Positions 52,713 to 63,583 of a stretch of DNA of 64,000 bases are shown here, piece after piece. Under the pieces are notes generated by a model, which worked only from the letters and a program-made list of their open reading frames with translations, searched no databases and was not told the origin of the DNA. The DNA comes from Lactococcus nasutitermitis (GTDB taxonomy: Bacteria > Bacillota > Bacilli > Lactobacillales > Streptococcaceae): contig NZ_BOVQ01000009.1 in NCBI RefSeq assembly GCF_018403765.1, positions 60,759-124,758 on the forward strand. Direction: 5' to 3'. Numbering within the stretch: position 1 is the stretch's first letter; the number at the start of each line of letters is the position of its first letter. Made by a program: the position numbers and the translations under genes.

Positions 52713-53966
52713 TCATTTTACTTTCCAAGCAGTTCCTTCATTTTTCCAGCCAAATTTAACGAGTTGTGTGTGTTCATAGGAGTTGAGAGTATAATTGTGC
52801 ATTCCATTGTTTGGGTTGTAAGAGCGATAAATAGAACTGTTACCTCCTGTGTAGAAGGAAACTCCTTCATAGCGCCAACCTAAACTGACTAGTTTATTTT
52901 TCTCGTTATTGTTTAATGTGTAGAAATGATAGCCTCCGTTTTTATTGTAAAGGCGATAAACAGGATTATTTTTTGTAAGAGGAGATTCCCAACCGATACC
53001 TTCGTGATGCCAGCCTGTTTTACTTAATTGAGTAGCTTCGTAGCTGTTTGTTGTATAAAAATGTTCGCCACTGTTAGGATTGTACATACGGTAAACTTCT
53101 TGATGTGTTGTTGAGGCTGCTGGAGCTTTAAAAATATTTCCGTAGTCAATGTTAGTATCAATGGGTTTTTGAGCGCTGAAGTTGGTGAAATACATTTGGC
53201 TGGTGTATTGCCATGCGCCGTATTGAGTGTTTTGGAGGTTGGTGTTGCTTGGTTTGCCGTAGAGATATTGGGCTACCCACATATTTTTATTGCCAAAAGT
53301 TGTTGGATTGATGATTTTACTTTCTACCCAGCTTTTTGATGCGTAATAGCGAATGTTGGAATAACCTTGATTTTTTAGGCGATTGGTAAAGTTTTGACTG
53401 GCTTGATTCCAAACTCCAGAAGCAGTTCCAGAGTACTCAGCATCTTCAATCATGACGGTACTGTTTGTTAAGCCGAGACTTTTTGCCATATTTGCGTAGT
53501 AAGTTGCTTCGTTAGTTGCAGCGTTATTTGCGCTTGTTTGATTGCTGGTATTGCCAAAGATTGCAAAGTGATAAGTGGCAATGTTCAGTCCGGCATTTCT
53601 TGCCATTTGGATATGGGATTTTGCATAAGGATTTTGGTAATAAGTACCTTCTGTAAGTTTGATGATGACTGTTTTGACACCTTGGGCTTTGAGTTGGTTG
53701 AAGTCAGATTGGGTCATCCAACTTTGATAGCTGGCGATGTCAATGGCATCTTTTCTTGGAAGGCTACTATCGTTTGAAGTGAGATTTGAGGGCGCACTTG
53801 CACGGGCGCGTTTCATTTCTGGTGTACGATACCCCCCTGTATAATAGCCCATTGGATGGTTGTTATTTTCAATATTTTCGCTTGTTTCAGCTGAAATTTG
53901 TTGTAGAGGAAGAACTGTTAATAGGACTGTTGTAAGGAGGAATATACTTTTTAATTTAGTTTTCAT
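52713..53966 (-). CDS. GH25 muramidase with three-unit wall-binding repeat (2)
   Basis: A 417-residue paralogue of the neighbouring muramidase with the same order: signal peptide (1-26), NNHPMGYY, GH25 domain (DIASYQSWMT, MIEDAEYSG) and three C-terminal repeats (YRMYNPNSGEHFYT, YRLYNKNGGYHFYT, YRSYNPNNGMHNYT). The start at 53966 gives a clean signal peptide; an upstream ATG at 54029 would add 21 unlikely residues. Tandem duplication is evident from the shared layout. It diverges from guaB. Confidence 0.92.
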   Translation of the reverse strand: MKTKLKSIFLLTTVLLTVLPLQQISAETSENIENNNHPMGYYTGGYRTPEMKRARASAPSNLTSNDSSLPRKDAIDIASYQSWMTQSDFNQLKAQGVKTVIIKLTEGTYYQNPYAKSHIQMARNAGLNIATYHFAIFGNTSNQTSANNAATNEATYYANMAKSLGLTNSTVMIEDAEYSGTASGVWNQASQNFTNRLKNQGYSNIRYYASKSWVESKIINPTTFGNKNMWVAQYLYGKPSNTNLQNTQYGAWQYTSQMYFTNFSAQKPIDTNIDYGNIFKAPAASTTHQEVYRMYNPNSGEHFYTTNSYEATQLSKTGWHHEGIGWESPLTKNNPVYRLYNKNGGYHFYTLNNNEKNKLVSLGWRYEGVSFYTGGNSSIYRSYNPNNGMHNYTLNSYEHTQLVKFGWKNEGTAWKVK

Positions 53967-54086
53967 TTTTTTCTCTTTTTCTAATGTAATTCTAATTTTA
54001 AAAACGATATTTTTAATTTTAACAAACATACTATTGATTACAAAATGATTTGAAAGATTATATGATAAGAAAATGAGATTTACCTA

Positions 54087-55630
<1,544 letters not shown>

Positions 55631-55637
55631 TAAAATA

Positions 55638-55659
55638 TTTTTGACAGTTTTGTCAAAAA
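55638..55659. repeat. TTGACAG-type palindrome after guaB (centre TTTT variant)
   Basis: T5-GACAGTTTTGTC-A5, 7 bp after the guaB stop; its A-run merges with the guaB terminator stem. Confidence 0.8.
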
Positions 55660-55686
55660 AGTCTGTCAGTTTTGATAGACTTTTTT
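55655..55686 (+). terminator. Terminator after guaB
   Basis: AGTCTGTCA pairs with TGATAGACT (one G-T pair), extended by A/T pairs, followed by T6. Confidence 0.85.
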
Positions 55687-55732
55687 ATGTTTTGTTTTAT
55701 TTTTGATTGAGTGTAAATTAAGTGAGAGTCAG

Positions 55733-55813
55733 TATAATATATTTATTCCAATAAAAATTTTTCATAAAGTTTACTCCTAAAGAGAACGTTCAGCTGGTTA
55801 CTGAGCGTTTTTT
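55733..55813 (+). ncRNA. Candidate small RNA: orphan promoter plus terminator
   Basis: TATAAT at 55733-55738 (weak -35: TTGAGT at 55707, spacing 20) is followed within about 45 bp by ACGTTCAG...CTGAGCGT and a T6 run (about 55784-55813), a good terminator. The 70-nt interval has no open frame with a start and Shine-Dalgarno. It could be a short regulatory RNA or a remnant. Confidence 0.4.
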
Positions 55814-55825
55814 GTATTCTAAATT

Positions 55826-55847
55826 TTTTGACAGAACTGTCAAAAAT
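55826..55847. repeat. TTGACAG palindrome, perfect copy (centre AA) before yqeH
   Basis: Perfect 22-bp copy in the guaB-yqeH gap, directly downstream of the orphan terminator. Confidence 0.9.
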
Positions 55848-55884
55848 ATTTAACGGAAAAACAGTCAAAAAAGGCTGTTAAATA

Positions 55885-55893
55885 TGTTATAAT
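55885..55893 (+). promoter_or_regulatory. Extended -10 directly before yqeH (leaderless candidate)
   Basis: TGTTATAAT: TATAAT at 55888-55893 with upstream TG. Six bases later is the yqeH ATG at 55900, so the transcript should begin at or next to the start codon. Confidence 0.55.
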
Positions 55894-55899
55894 AGCGAT

Positions 55900-57009
55900 A
55901 TGAGTAAAACTGTAAACGAAGAATTGCGTTGCATTGGTTGTGGCGCGCTTATACAAAGTGAAGATAAAAATGGCTTGGGCTATTTGCCTGCTAGTGCGCT
56001 TCAAAAAAAACTTGAGAACGATGATGAACTCTATTGTCAACGTTGTTTTCGACTACGCCACTATAATGAAATCGTGCCAACGAGTTTGACGGATGATGAT
56101 TTTTTGAAGTTGCTTCAGGAAATTGGCGAGCAAGATGCGCTGATTGTTAATGTGGTGGATATTTTTGATTTCAATGGTTCGTTGATTCCAAGTTTGCATC
56201 GCTTGACAGGAAATAATGATGTTCTTTTGGTGGCAAATAAAAAAGATATTTTGCCACATTCGCTAAAGGTTGGAAAATTAACGGCTTGGCTCAAAGAGCA
56301 GGCGAAAGCACAAGGCTTGCATCCGCTGGATATTCGTGTGATTTCGGCAATGAATCGTGATGATGTGACGGACTTGATGAATGAAATTGAAGATTATCGC
56401 GAAGGACGAGATGTTTACGTAGTTGGTGTGACGAATGTTGGAAAATCTACGTTGATTAATGCGATTATCAAAAACGCTTCAGGAGAGGATAATATCATCA
56501 CCACTTCACGTTTTCCTGGGACAACTCTGGATAAGATTGAAATTCCACTTGATGATGAGAGTAAGTTGATTGACACACCGGGGATTATTCATCGGGGACA
56601 GATGGCACATTATCTTGAAGCGCAGGATTTGAAACTTATTTCGCCCAAAAAGGAAATCAAACCTAAAACTTATCAGTTAAATAGCGAGCAGACTTTGTTT
56701 TTCGGTGGTCTGGCGCGCTTTGATTTTATTTCGGGAGAAAGACAGGGAATGACGGCGTATTTTGACAATGAAATAGATATTCATCGTACAAAATTGATTG
56801 GAGCTACGGAATTTTATGAACGTCATGCAGGAGAATTACTGAAACCGGCGATTGCAGATGTGAAGCTTGTTCGTCGTGAATTTTCGCTCAAGGGAAAATC
56901 AGATATTGTTGTCTCAGGACTTGGTTGGATAAATGTACCAGAACGTGCAGTTGTCGCAGTATGGGCACCAGAAGGAGTAGATGTCGTGGTACGTAAAGCT
57001 TTGATTTGA
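55900..57009 (+). CDS. yqeH: Ribosome biogenesis GTPase YqeH
   Basis: A 369-residue circularly permuted GTPase for 30S assembly. An N-terminal zinc finger (RCIGCGALIQ ... YCQRCFRLRHY) comes first, G4 NKKDILP precedes G1 GVTNVGKST (from residue 176), then G2/G3 with DTPGIIHRG. The C-terminal domain ends in WAPEGVDVVVRK. There is no Shine-Dalgarno, and an extended -10 ends six bases before the ATG. Confidence 0.94.
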   Translation: MSKTVNEELRCIGCGALIQSEDKNGLGYLPASALQKKLENDDELYCQRCFRLRHYNEIVPTSLTDDDFLKLLQEIGEQDALIVNVVDIFDFNGSLIPSLHRLTGNNDVLLVANKKDILPHSLKVGKLTAWLKEQAKAQGLHPLDIRVISAMNRDDVTDLMNEIEDYREGRDVYVVGVTNVGKSTLINAIIKNASGEDNIITTSRFPGTTLDKIEIPLDDESKLIDTPGIIHRGQMAHYLEAQDLKLISPKKEIKPKTYQLNSEQTLFFGGLARFDFISGERQGMTAYFDNEIDIHRTKLIGATEFYERHAGELLKPAIADVKLVRREFSLKGKSDIVVSGLGWINVPERAVVAVWAPEGVDVVVRKALI

Positions 57010-57039
57010 CAAATAAATAATGAAAAAGTAGGAGAAAAA

Positions 57040-57246
57040 ATGGATTATAAAAAGATGACAATTCAGCAACTTGAGGCGCTTGAAGAGACAGGAGAACTCG
57101 TTTGGCGGGATAGTTTGGAAGATGAAAAACGTGATTTTTTGCGGGAACATCCTGATTATAGTGAGAGTTGGTTTAATGAACATTGGATTGCGAAAACTTA
57201 TGGACAAGGCGCTTGGATTATTAGTAAGGATATTGAAAATCTCTAA
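57040..57246 (+). CDS. Uncharacterised 68-residue protein
   Basis: A small acidic, Trp-rich soluble protein between yqeH and hflX (KKMTIQQLEALEETGELVWR, SESWFNEHWIAKTYG). No family is recognised. GTAGGAG lies 6 bp before the ATG, and the gaps on both sides are short, so it is likely translated within the yqeH operon. Confidence 0.7.
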   Translation: MDYKKMTIQQLEALEETGELVWRDSLEDEKRDFLREHPDYSESWFNEHWIAKTYGQGAWIISKDIENL

Positions 57247-57289
57247 TCGTGTAATCTAGTCCAAAAGACAAAAGGAAAAAGAAAAGTTA

Positions 57290-58534
57290 TTGATTGATTT
57301 AGATGAAAAACAAGAGCGTGTGTTGCTTGCTGGCATAGAAACTTTTGAAAATAGTGAGAGTTTCGAGAGTTCAATGATTGAACTTGCAGAATTGACAAAA
57401 ACTGCGGGAGCTTTGGTAATAGACCAATTTACTCAGAAAAGAGAACGTCCAGATGGGCGCTTTCTGATTGGTTCTGGTAAGTTGGAACAAATTCGTTTTG
57501 CGATTGAAGTGGGCTACATTGATACAGTGATTTTCAATGAACGTTTGACACCACGGCAAAATATTAACTTGGAAAATGCACTTGGTGTGAAAGTTATTGA
57601 CCGGATGCAGTTGATTTTGGATATTTTTGCGATGCGGGCGCGTTCTCATGAGGGAATGTTGCAGGTTGAAGAAGCGCAGTTGAACTATCTTTTGCCACGT
57701 TTGGTGGGGCAGGGAATTGAGCTGTCCAGACAAGGTGGAGGCATTGGCTCACGTGGGCCAGGGGAAAGTAAGTTAGAAACTGACCGTAGGTATATTCGCA
57801 CGCGGATTGAAGCCATTGACAAACAACTGAAAAAAGTGGAAAAAACGCGGGAAACCATTCGACAGAAAAGAAGTGAAAGTGGACTTTTTCAGATTGGTTT
57901 GATTGGTTATACAAATGCTGGGAAATCAAGTATGATGAATGCGTTGGTTGGTGTACAAAAAGTTCAATATGAAAAAGATGAACTCTTTGCTACGCTTGAT
58001 GCGACAACAAAGCTGGTTCAACTTGGGGATGATTTTACAGTGAGTGTGACTGATACAGTTGGTTTCATTCAAAATCTGCCGACAGAGCTTATCAAAGCGT
58101 TCAAATCAACACTTGAGGAGTCGGCAAATGTCAATTTGCTAATTCATGTGATTGATGCGAGCAATCCACATCATCAAATTCATGAGGAAACGGTGCAGAA
58201 AATCATGTCAGACCTTGATATGATAGCTATTCCAGTTTTGAATGTTTATAATAAAATGGATATTGCGCCGACTGATTTTGCGCCAACATTGACACCGAGT
58301 ATTCAACTGTCAATTAAAGAGGAAAATGGTGTACAATGGTTGAAAACGGCCATTCTGGAAAAGTTGCATGATTTGTTTGATGCCTTTGAGATTGAACTGC
58401 CTTATGCGCAGGCTTATAAGTTGCCTGAACTGCGGAAATTTGCTCTGGTTGAGCAGGTGGTTGAGAAAGAAACAGCCTATCATGTGAAAGGTTTAGTTTC
58501 ACCTGATATGCGCTGGAAATTAGATAATTATTAG
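57290..58534 (+). CDS. hflX: Ribosome-associated GTPase HflX
   Basis: A 414-residue GTPase that rescues stalled or heat-damaged ribosomes. An N-terminal HflX domain (GRFLIGSGKLEQI, ERLTPRQNINLENALG) and a glycine-rich linker (GGGIGSRGPGESKLETDRR) come before the G domain with G1 GYTNAGKSS (from residue 206), DTVGFIQNLP and NKMD. Start is TTG at 57290 with AAAGGA about 13 bp upstream; no better in-frame start is seen. Confidence 0.92.
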   Translation: MIDLDEKQERVLLAGIETFENSESFESSMIELAELTKTAGALVIDQFTQKRERPDGRFLIGSGKLEQIRFAIEVGYIDTVIFNERLTPRQNINLENALGVKVIDRMQLILDIFAMRARSHEGMLQVEEAQLNYLLPRLVGQGIELSRQGGGIGSRGPGESKLETDRRYIRTRIEAIDKQLKKVEKTRETIRQKRSESGLFQIGLIGYTNAGKSSMMNALVGVQKVQYEKDELFATLDATTKLVQLGDDFTVSVTDTVGFIQNLPTELIKAFKSTLEESANVNLLIHVIDASNPHHQIHEETVQKIMSDLDMIAIPVLNVYNKMDIAPTDFAPTLTPSIQLSIKEENGVQWLKTAILEKLHDLFDAFEIELPYAQAYKLPELRKFALVEQVVEKETAYHVKGLVSPDMRWKLDNY

Positions 58535-58564
58535 TAAATAAGAATAGAATAAGGAAAATTTAAA

Positions 58565-58879
58565 ATGGAATTAAATGGAAAACAAAAGCGCTATTTGCGT
58601 AGTTTAGCAGTAAATATTCGTCCGATTGTGCAGATTGGAAAATCTGGTTTATCAAATGAAATTTTGACGAGTATTCGTTCAGCTTGTGATGCGCGTGAGT
58701 TGATTAAGGTGACTATCTTGCAAAATTCAGATGAAGAAAGAGATGATGTTGCGGAAGCGATTGAGGAAATGGGACTTAATGTGGTTCAAATTATTGGACG
58801 CAATATCGTCGTTTTCAAGGTTGCTGAGAAGAAAGAAAATCGTAAAATTTCCGTTGATGTTAAGAATTTGGTAAGATAA
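58565..58879 (+). CDS. yhbY: CRM-domain RNA-binding protein YhbY
   Basis: A 104-residue protein with the CRM/YhbY domain: LNGKQKRYLRSLAVNIRPIV and QIGKSGLSNEILTSI, ending VQIIGRNIVVFKV. It binds pre-50S particles in other bacteria. TAAGGAA precedes the ATG. It stands 30 bp after hflX and before nadD in the order usual for Firmicutes. Confidence 0.94.
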   Translation: MELNGKQKRYLRSLAVNIRPIVQIGKSGLSNEILTSIRSACDARELIKVTILQNSDEERDDVAEAIEEMGLNVVQIIGRNIVVFKVAEKKENRKISVDVKNLVR

Positions 58880-58934
58880 TTAGAAATAAGTGATAATTAA
58901 GCTCATTTTCATGAAAAAACTGTAAGGAAAAAGT

Positions 58935-59528
58935 ATGGCAATAGAACTTTTGACACCTTTCACAAAGGTAAAATTGAAAGAGGAAGTAGATGAGAAGCGC
59001 CGAGCAATCGGGCTTTTCTGGGGGAATTTTAATCCTATACATGTGGGGCATTTGACGATTGCGGATCAGGTGCGTCAACAACTTCATCTGGAAAAAGTTG
59101 TTTTCTTGCCCGAACATAATACAGAAGGGCATGTTGGCAACATGATTGCGCTGGCTGTGGCGGATTATGAAGGTCTGGAGCTGGATTCTTGCCGTTGTAA
59201 GGCGAAAGTTGGAATCTATGAGACAGTGAAACAACTTTCTGAGGATAATCCTGAGTGTGATTTTTATTTTATTGTCGGTGGTGATATGATTGCCAGTTTG
59301 TCACTTTGGGAAAATATTGATGAATTGCTGGACTTGGTCACGCTTGTTGGTGTGCGCCGTCCGCGTTTTCGTACAGGAACTTCTTATCCTATCTTGTGGG
59401 TCGATGTGCCTTTGATGGAGATTTCGGGAAATTTGATTCGTGAACAATTTCATCGTGGGCTTGTGCCGAATTTTCTGTTGGCGCCGAAAGTTTTGGATTA
59501 TATTTTGAAAGAAGGTTTGTATGTTTGA
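58935..59528 (+). CDS. nadD: Nicotinate-nucleotide adenylyltransferase NadD
   Basis: A 197-residue nucleotidyltransferase making deamido-[23 protein letters not shown] with the HxGH site, [20 protein letters not shown], and the SGNLIREQ (ISSTxIR-like) C-terminal motif. The N-terminal 25 residues precede the fold and are slightly longer than usual. TAAGGAA precedes the ATG. It overlaps yqeK by 8 bp. Confidence 0.94.
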   Translation: MAIELLTPFTKVKLKEEVDEKRRAIGLFWGNFNPIHVGHLTIADQVRQQLHLEKVVFLPEHNTEGHVGNMIALAVADYEGLELDSCRCKAKVGIYETVKQLSEDNPECDFYFIVGGDMIASLSLWENIDELLDLVTLVGVRRPRFRTGTSYPILWVDVPLMEISGNLIREQFHRGLVPNFLLAPKVLDYILKEGLYV

Positions 59529-60123
59529 CTTTTATCCGGAAGTTGGGCTGTCACGTGAGGAGTTGCTGGCGAAAATTGCTGCGCAGGTCAAGGATAGTCG
59601 TTTTCAGCATATTTTGGGTGTGGAGCAAGCGGCGATTGAGCTGGCGCAACGTTATGGGGCAAATCCACACAAGGCGAGTTTGGCTGGGCTTTTGCATGAT
59701 TATGCTAAAAATCAATCGGATGTTGTTTTTTTGGATTTGATTGACAAATATGGACTTAATCCTGAGTTGAAGCGCTGGGGAAATAATGTTTGGCACGGAA
59801 TGGTCGGAATTTACAAGATGAAAGAGGATTTCGACTTGAGTGATGCGGAGATTTTGCGAGCGGTTGAGATTCATACGGTCGGCTCAAGTGAGATGTCTGT
59901 GCTGGATAAGGTCGTTTATGTGGCGGATTATATTGAGGCTGGGCGTGATTTTGCGGGTGTTGATGAGGCGCGTGCGATTGCTGCGAAGTCGCTTGATGCT
60001 GCTGTGGCTTTTGAAACGGTGCGGACGGTGGAATTTCTGGCGGCAAAACGGATTGCGATTTATCCACAGACGATTGAGACTTACAATGCTTTTTTGCCTT
60101 ATCTGGCTGAGGGAAATGTTTGA
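59521..60123 (+). CDS. yqeK: HD-domain hydrolase YqeK (Ap4A hydrolase type)
   Basis: A 200-residue HD-domain protein: [25 protein letters not shown] (HD), WHGMVG and [11 protein letters not shown] as metal ligands. YqeK proteins hydrolyse diadenosine tetraphosphate symmetrically. The start lies inside the end of nadD. The C-terminal part has an [14 protein letters not shown] segment typical of the family. Confidence 0.92.
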   Translation: MFDFYPEVGLSREELLAKIAAQVKDSRFQHILGVEQAAIELAQRYGANPHKASLAGLLHDYAKNQSDVVFLDLIDKYGLNPELKRWGNNVWHGMVGIYKMKEDFDLSDAEILRAVEIHTVGSSEMSVLDKVVYVADYIEAGRDFAGVDEARAIAAKSLDAAVAFETVRTVEFLAAKRIAIYPQTIETYNAFLPYLAEGNV

Positions 60124-60218
60124 AAATGAATGTTTTATGTTATTGGTGAATTTTTGTTACGGAAATTTATGCAAAACTATAAAAATATTTTTCACTTGGG
60201 TGGCGGACGTTGATTTTA

Positions 60219-60239
60219 TTTTTGACAGAACTGTCAAAA
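60219..60239. repeat. TTGACAG palindrome (centre AA) after yqeK
   Basis: Intact core with 20-bp symmetry in the 270-bp gap between yqeK and rsfS. Confidence 0.85.
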
Positions 60240-60252
60240 TTGATTGAAAAAG

Positions 60253-60274
60253 TTTTTGATAGAATTGTCAAAAA
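60253..60274. repeat. Variant TTGACAG palindrome after yqeK
   Basis: T5-GATAGAATTGTC-A5, one compensation-less change in each half; 13 bp downstream of the previous copy. It could be translated by an in-frame extension of rsfS, but that extension is not used here. Confidence 0.65.
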
Positions 60275-60393
60275 ATGTGAATGAGTCAAGTCAGAGAAAT
60301 TATGTTAAAATAAGAAGTCTGAACTTTGTAAAATGTGCTGCTCTGCCATTTTCCAAAGTAAAGGTTAGCTCTAAAATAGAAATTAAGGAAAAT

Positions 60394-60753
60394 ATGAATT
60401 CAGAAAAGTTATTAGAAATTGTCGTGAAAGCGGCGGATGAGAAAATGGCGCTTGATATTGTGGCGCTTGATATGAGCGAAGTTTCAGGGATTGCGGACAA
60501 TTTTGTCATCATGGAAGCGATGAATGTGCGCCAGATTGATGCGATTGTGGACAATATTGTCGATAAAGTTGAGGAAGCTGGTGTGCAAGCAGGCGGACAT
60601 ATCGAGGGCGAAGGGCGTTCTGGTTGGGTGCTGATTGACCTTGGCGATGTGATTGTCAGCGTTTTTGGACATGACGAGCGCGGACATTACAATCTTGAAA
60701 AACTCTGGTCTGATGCGCCTTTGGTCAATATTTCAAGTTGGGTCAGTGAATAA
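60394..60753 (+). CDS. rsfS: Ribosomal silencing factor RsfS
   Basis: RsfS (Iojap/YqeL) binds L14 and blocks subunit joining. The 119-residue protein shows ALDIVALDMSEVSGIADNFV, RQIDAIVDNIVDKV, and GWVLIDLGDVIVSVFGHDER. I start at the ATG at 60394 with TTAAGGAA 6 bp upstream; an open frame back to 60244 would translate the palindrome and adds unrelated residues. The stretch from 60124 to 60393 otherwise contains only the two palindromes. Confidence 0.94.
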   Translation: MNSEKLLEIVVKAADEKMALDIVALDMSEVSGIADNFVIMEAMNVRQIDAIVDNIVDKVEEAGVQAGGHIEGEGRSGWVLIDLGDVIVSVFGHDERGHYNLEKLWSDAPLVNISSWVSE

Positions 60754-60755
60754 AA

Positions 60756-60777
60756 TTTTTGACAATTCTGTCAAAAA
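60756..60777. repeat. TTGACAG-type palindrome (AATT centre) after rsfS
   Basis: T5-GACAATTCTGTC-A5 in the 39-bp gap between rsfS and the methyltransferase gene. Confidence 0.78.
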
Positions 60778-60792
60778 AATTTGGAGATACAA

Positions 60793-61521
60793 ATGGTAGA
60801 ATTAGAGCAAAATTATACATTATTTTCGCGTGTTTATGACGAAGTGATGGATGATAGTTTGTATGAGAAATGGTTGGATTTTTCCGAACGTCATTTTCCT
60901 GCGCGCACACATAAAGTCTTGGAACTTGCCTGTGGTACGGGGATTTTGTCGCAAAAATTTGTCGCGAAACATTATGATGTGACTGGCGTTGATCTGTCAA
61001 AAGAAATGATGGATTTGGCGAAAAAACGTGTGACAAATGCGGAATTTGAACAATGTGATATGCGTGAATTGCGCTACCAGAGCGAGTTTGATGCGGTCAC
61101 TTGCTATTCGGATTCGCTGTGTTATTTGACAGATTTGTCAGAAGTCAAAAAGACTTTTGACGGCGTTCATCGCGCGCTCCGTCAGGGCGGAATTTTCATT
61201 TTTGACGTCCATTCGACCTATCAGACTGATGCGCTTTTTCCGGGCTTTGCTTACCATGACAATGCCGAGGATTTTGCTTTTGTCTGGGACACGTATGCGG
61301 GCGAAGAAGCCCACAGTGTCGCGCATGAACTGACATTTTTCGTCAAATCTGACGATGGAAAATTTGTCCGAAAAGACGAATTGCATGAAGAACGAACTTA
61401 CGAAATCGCCGATTATTTGACAGCTCTGTCAAATTTTTCTGACGTCAAAGTTTTTGCAGATTTCACGGACAATGCACCAGAAGCCAAGAGTCTGCGCTGG
61501 TTTTTCGTATGTCAGAAATAA
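60793..61521 (+). CDS. Class I SAM-dependent methyltransferase (YqeM-like)
   Basis: A 242-residue methyltransferase: [23 protein letters not shown] loop [26 protein letters not shown], and [13 protein letters not shown]. The position between rsfS and tmcAL matches yqeM of bacilli; the substrate is unknown. I start at the ATG at 60793 behind TTGGAG. It overlaps tmcAL by 13 bp. Palindromes at about 61127-61140 (degenerate) and 61416-61433 are read as LTDLSE and LTALSN. Confidence 0.88.
   Translation: MVELEQNYTLFSRVYDEVMDDSLYEKWLDFSERHFPARTHKVLELACGTGILSQKFVAKHYDVTGVDLSKEMMDLAKKRVTNAEFEQCDMRELRYQSEFDAVTCYSDSLCYLTDLSEVKKTFDGVHRALRQGGIFIFDVHSTYQTDALFPGFAYHDNAEDFAFVWDTYAGEEAHSVAHELTFFVKSDDGKFVRKDELHEERTYEIADYLTALSNFSDVKVFADFTDNAPEAKSLRWFFVCQK
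61416..61433. repeat. TTGACAG-type palindrome inside the methyltransferase gene
   Basis: TTTGACAGCTCTGTCAAA, a perfect palindrome with centre GC-TC changed by one base from the consensus; read L-T-A-L-S-N. Confidence 0.75.
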
Positions 61522-62627
61522 CCGGAATTATCGCCGAATTCAATCCCTTCCACAACGGGCACAAACGCTTGCTAGACGTGGCTTCTGGACTGAAAATCGT
61601 CGCCATGAGTGGCAACTGGATGCAGCGCGGTGAACCCGCAATTTTCGATAAATGGACGCGCGCAGAAATGGCGCTAAAAAATGGCGCCGACCTTGTCGTT
61701 GAACTGCCTGTCACGGTTTCCGTCCAATCCGCCGATTTTTTCGCCCAAGGTGCTGTCGCAATCTTGTCCGAGCTGGGAATTGACACCCTCCTGTTTGGCA
61801 GCGAATCGACAACAGACTACAACAAAATTGCAGAGCTTTACGCGGCGCGCAAGCAGGACATGGACGATTTCGTGAAGAATTTGCCCGACAATGTCAGTTA
61901 CCCTGAGAAAACGCAGCAGATGTGGCAACATTTTTCCTCTGTCAAATTTGACGGAAACATGCCAAATCATGTTCTCGCCCTCGCTTATGCCAAAGCTAGT
62001 TTTGACAAGTCTGTCAAACTTCAAACGCTCCAGCGGATTGGCGATTTTCACTCCGCAGAACTGACAGGTCAATTTGCCTCAGCCACAGCGCTCCGTCAAT
62101 TTTTGACAAGTCGGTCAAATGAACCCAAAACATTTTTGACAGAACTGTCAAAAATAAAAAAGGTCATTCCAAGCAATTTGACAGACCTATATAAGTCACC
62201 GCAAGCCAGTTGGCATCAGCTTTTTCCCCTTTTGCAATACAAAATCATCAGCTCAGACTTAACGAATATTTTCCAAGTCAATGAAGAACTGCAAAATCGC
62301 CTGAAAATAGCCATCAAAACAGCAACAACTTTTGACGAATTACTTGAGCAAGTCCATACAAAACGCTATACAAAAGCCCGTGTCAGACGACTTTTGACTT
62401 ATATTTTACTCAATATTTCACGCGATTTTACTCTTCCAGAAAAAATCCATGTGCTAGGTTTCACAAAAAAAGGACAAGCACATCTAAAAAAATTCAGTGA
62501 AAAAACAATCGTCCGTATCGGACAAACAGCTTGGGATAGCACAACACAGCGTGCAGATACAATTTACAGACTTGCCAATCCACAAATTCCCGAGCAAAAT
62601 TACGGCAGAAAACCAATAATTTTCTGA
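61509..62627 (+). CDS. tmcAL: tRNA(Met) cytidine acetate ligase TmcAL
   Basis: A 372-residue HIGH-motif nucleotidyltransferase: [55 protein letters not shown]. TmcAL forms acetyl-AMP and makes N4-acetylcytidine at the wobble base of elongator tRNA-Met. Three TTGACAG motifs lie in the frame (62000, 62098 and the perfect copy at 62133), and a degenerate one contains its stop codon. The start overlaps the methyltransferase gene. Confidence 0.93.
   Translation: MSEITGIIAEFNPFHNGHKRLLDVASGLKIVAMSGNWMQRGEPAIFDKWTRAEMALKNGADLVVELPVTVSVQSADFFAQGAVAILSELGIDTLLFGSESTTDYNKIAELYAARKQDMDDFVKNLPDNVSYPEKTQQMWQHFSSVKFDGNMPNHVLALAYAKASFDKSVKLQTLQRIGDFHSAELTGQFASATALRQFLTSRSNEPKTFLTELSKIKKVIPSNLTDLYKSPQASWHQLFPLLQYKIISSDLTNIFQVNEELQNRLKIAIKTATTFDELLEQVHTKRYTKARVRRLLTYILLNISRDFTLPEKIHVLGFTKKGQAHLKKFSEKTIVRIGQTAWDSTTQRADTIYRLANPQIPEQNYGRKPIIF
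62133..62154. repeat. TTGACAG palindrome, perfect copy inside tmcAL (centre AA)
   Basis: All 22 bases retained in coding sequence, read F-L-T-E-L-S-K. Degenerate copies lie just upstream at 62000-62018 (read FDKSVK) and about 62100-62119. Confidence 0.9.
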
Positions 62628-62643
62628 CGAAACTGTCAAAAAT
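62620..62643. repeat. Degenerate TTGACAG palindrome at the tmcAL stop
   Basis: TTTTCTGACGAAACTGTCAA plus A's; the TGA of tmcAL (62625-62627) lies in its left arm. Confidence 0.6.
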
Positions 62644-62673
62644 AAAACCAGCTCTCCACAGAAAGCTGGTTTT
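62644..62673 (+). terminator. Terminator after tmcAL
   Basis: AAAACCAGCT (62644-62653) pairs with AGCTGGTTTT (62664-62673); the T tail is short, so read-through is possible. Confidence 0.75.
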
Positions 62674-62674
62674 G

Positions 62675-62683
62675 TGGTATAAT
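62675..62683 (+). promoter_or_regulatory. Extended -10 promoter of yebC
   Basis: TGGTATAAT, TATAAT at 62678-62683, 65 bp before the yebC ATG, directly after the tmcAL terminator. Confidence 0.65.
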
Positions 62684-62748
62684 ATTAGAGAAAAAATCAT
62701 CACAGACAAAAGTCTGTAAAGTTAAATAAAAAAACGAGGTATAATCCA

Positions 62749-63468
62749 ATGGGACGTAAATGGGCAAATATTGTCGCAAAAAAAACAGCCAGAGATGGCG
62801 CAACATCAGCTAAAAATGCAAAATTCGGTGTAGAACTCTACGTCGCAGCAAAACGTGGTGGCTCCGTTGACCCAGAAGCCAACAGCCAACTGAAATTCAC
62901 GATTGAAAAAGCAAAACAAGCACAAGTTCCGCGCCACGTCATCGAAAATGCGCTCAAAAAAGCAGCAGGAAAATCTGACGAAAGCTACACGGACGGTCGT
63001 TACGAAGGTTTTGGCCCCAACGGCTCAATGGTCGTTTGTGAAACTCTGACACCAAATGTCAACCGCACCATCGCTGATATCCGTACAATTTTCCATAAAA
63101 ACGGCGGAAATATCGGTGGCGAAGGCTCAGTCAGTTATATGTTTGATAATACAGGCGTGATTGCTTTCAAAGGCGACGACGCAGACAGTATTTTTGAACT
63201 TCTCCTTGAAGGCGATATTGATGTGCGTGACGTCACAGCAGAAGAAGGTTACATCACAGTTTACACAGAACCAGCAGACTTGCACAAAGCCTTAGAAGTA
63301 CTCAAAGCAAATGACATCACAGAGTTTGAAGAAACAGACCTTGAACTCATTCCTCAATCCGAAGTGACCCTATCTGATGAAGACCTCGAAGTTTTCCAAG
63401 GATTGCTTGATGCCCTCGAAGACAACGAAGACGTCCAAAAAGTTTATCATAATGTAGAAAATATCTAA
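62749..63468 (+). CDS. yebC: YebC/PmpR family protein
   Basis: A 239-residue YebC/PmpR-family protein: [20 protein letters not shown] at the N terminus, [20 protein letters not shown], and [13 protein letters not shown]. The family is annotated as transcription regulators; recent work links members to translation of proline-rich stretches. This form without the KRAKID pattern is the YeeN-like subgroup of lactic acid bacteria. A strong terminator follows. Confidence 0.92.
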   Translation: MGRKWANIVAKKTARDGATSAKNAKFGVELYVAAKRGGSVDPEANSQLKFTIEKAKQAQVPRHVIENALKKAAGKSDESYTDGRYEGFGPNGSMVVCETLTPNVNRTIADIRTIFHKNGGNIGGEGSVSYMFDNTGVIAFKGDDADSIFELLLEGDIDVRDVTAEEGYITVYTEPADLHKALEVLKANDITEFEETDLELIPQSEVTLSDEDLEVFQGLLDALEDNEDVQKVYHNVENI

Positions 63469-63540
63469 GAAGCTAGATATATCAACTTTCAATTAAAGAA
63501 ATATGCTTTATAAAATCAAAAAGGGGCATGAAATTTTAAA

Positions 63541-63575
63541 ATAAAAACGGTGTTTATTCACCGTTTATTTTTTTA
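63541..63575 (+). terminator. Terminator after yebC
   Basis: AAACGGTG (63545-63552) pairs with CACCGTTT (63559-63566) and is followed by a T-rich tract. Confidence 0.9.
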
Positions 63576-63583
63576 TAAATTTT

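Noticed and set aside
60244..60393. Longer rsfS start at 60244
   Set aside because: It would translate a degenerate palindrome and 50 unrelated residues. The ATG at 60394 has a good Shine-Dalgarno and matches the family N terminus.
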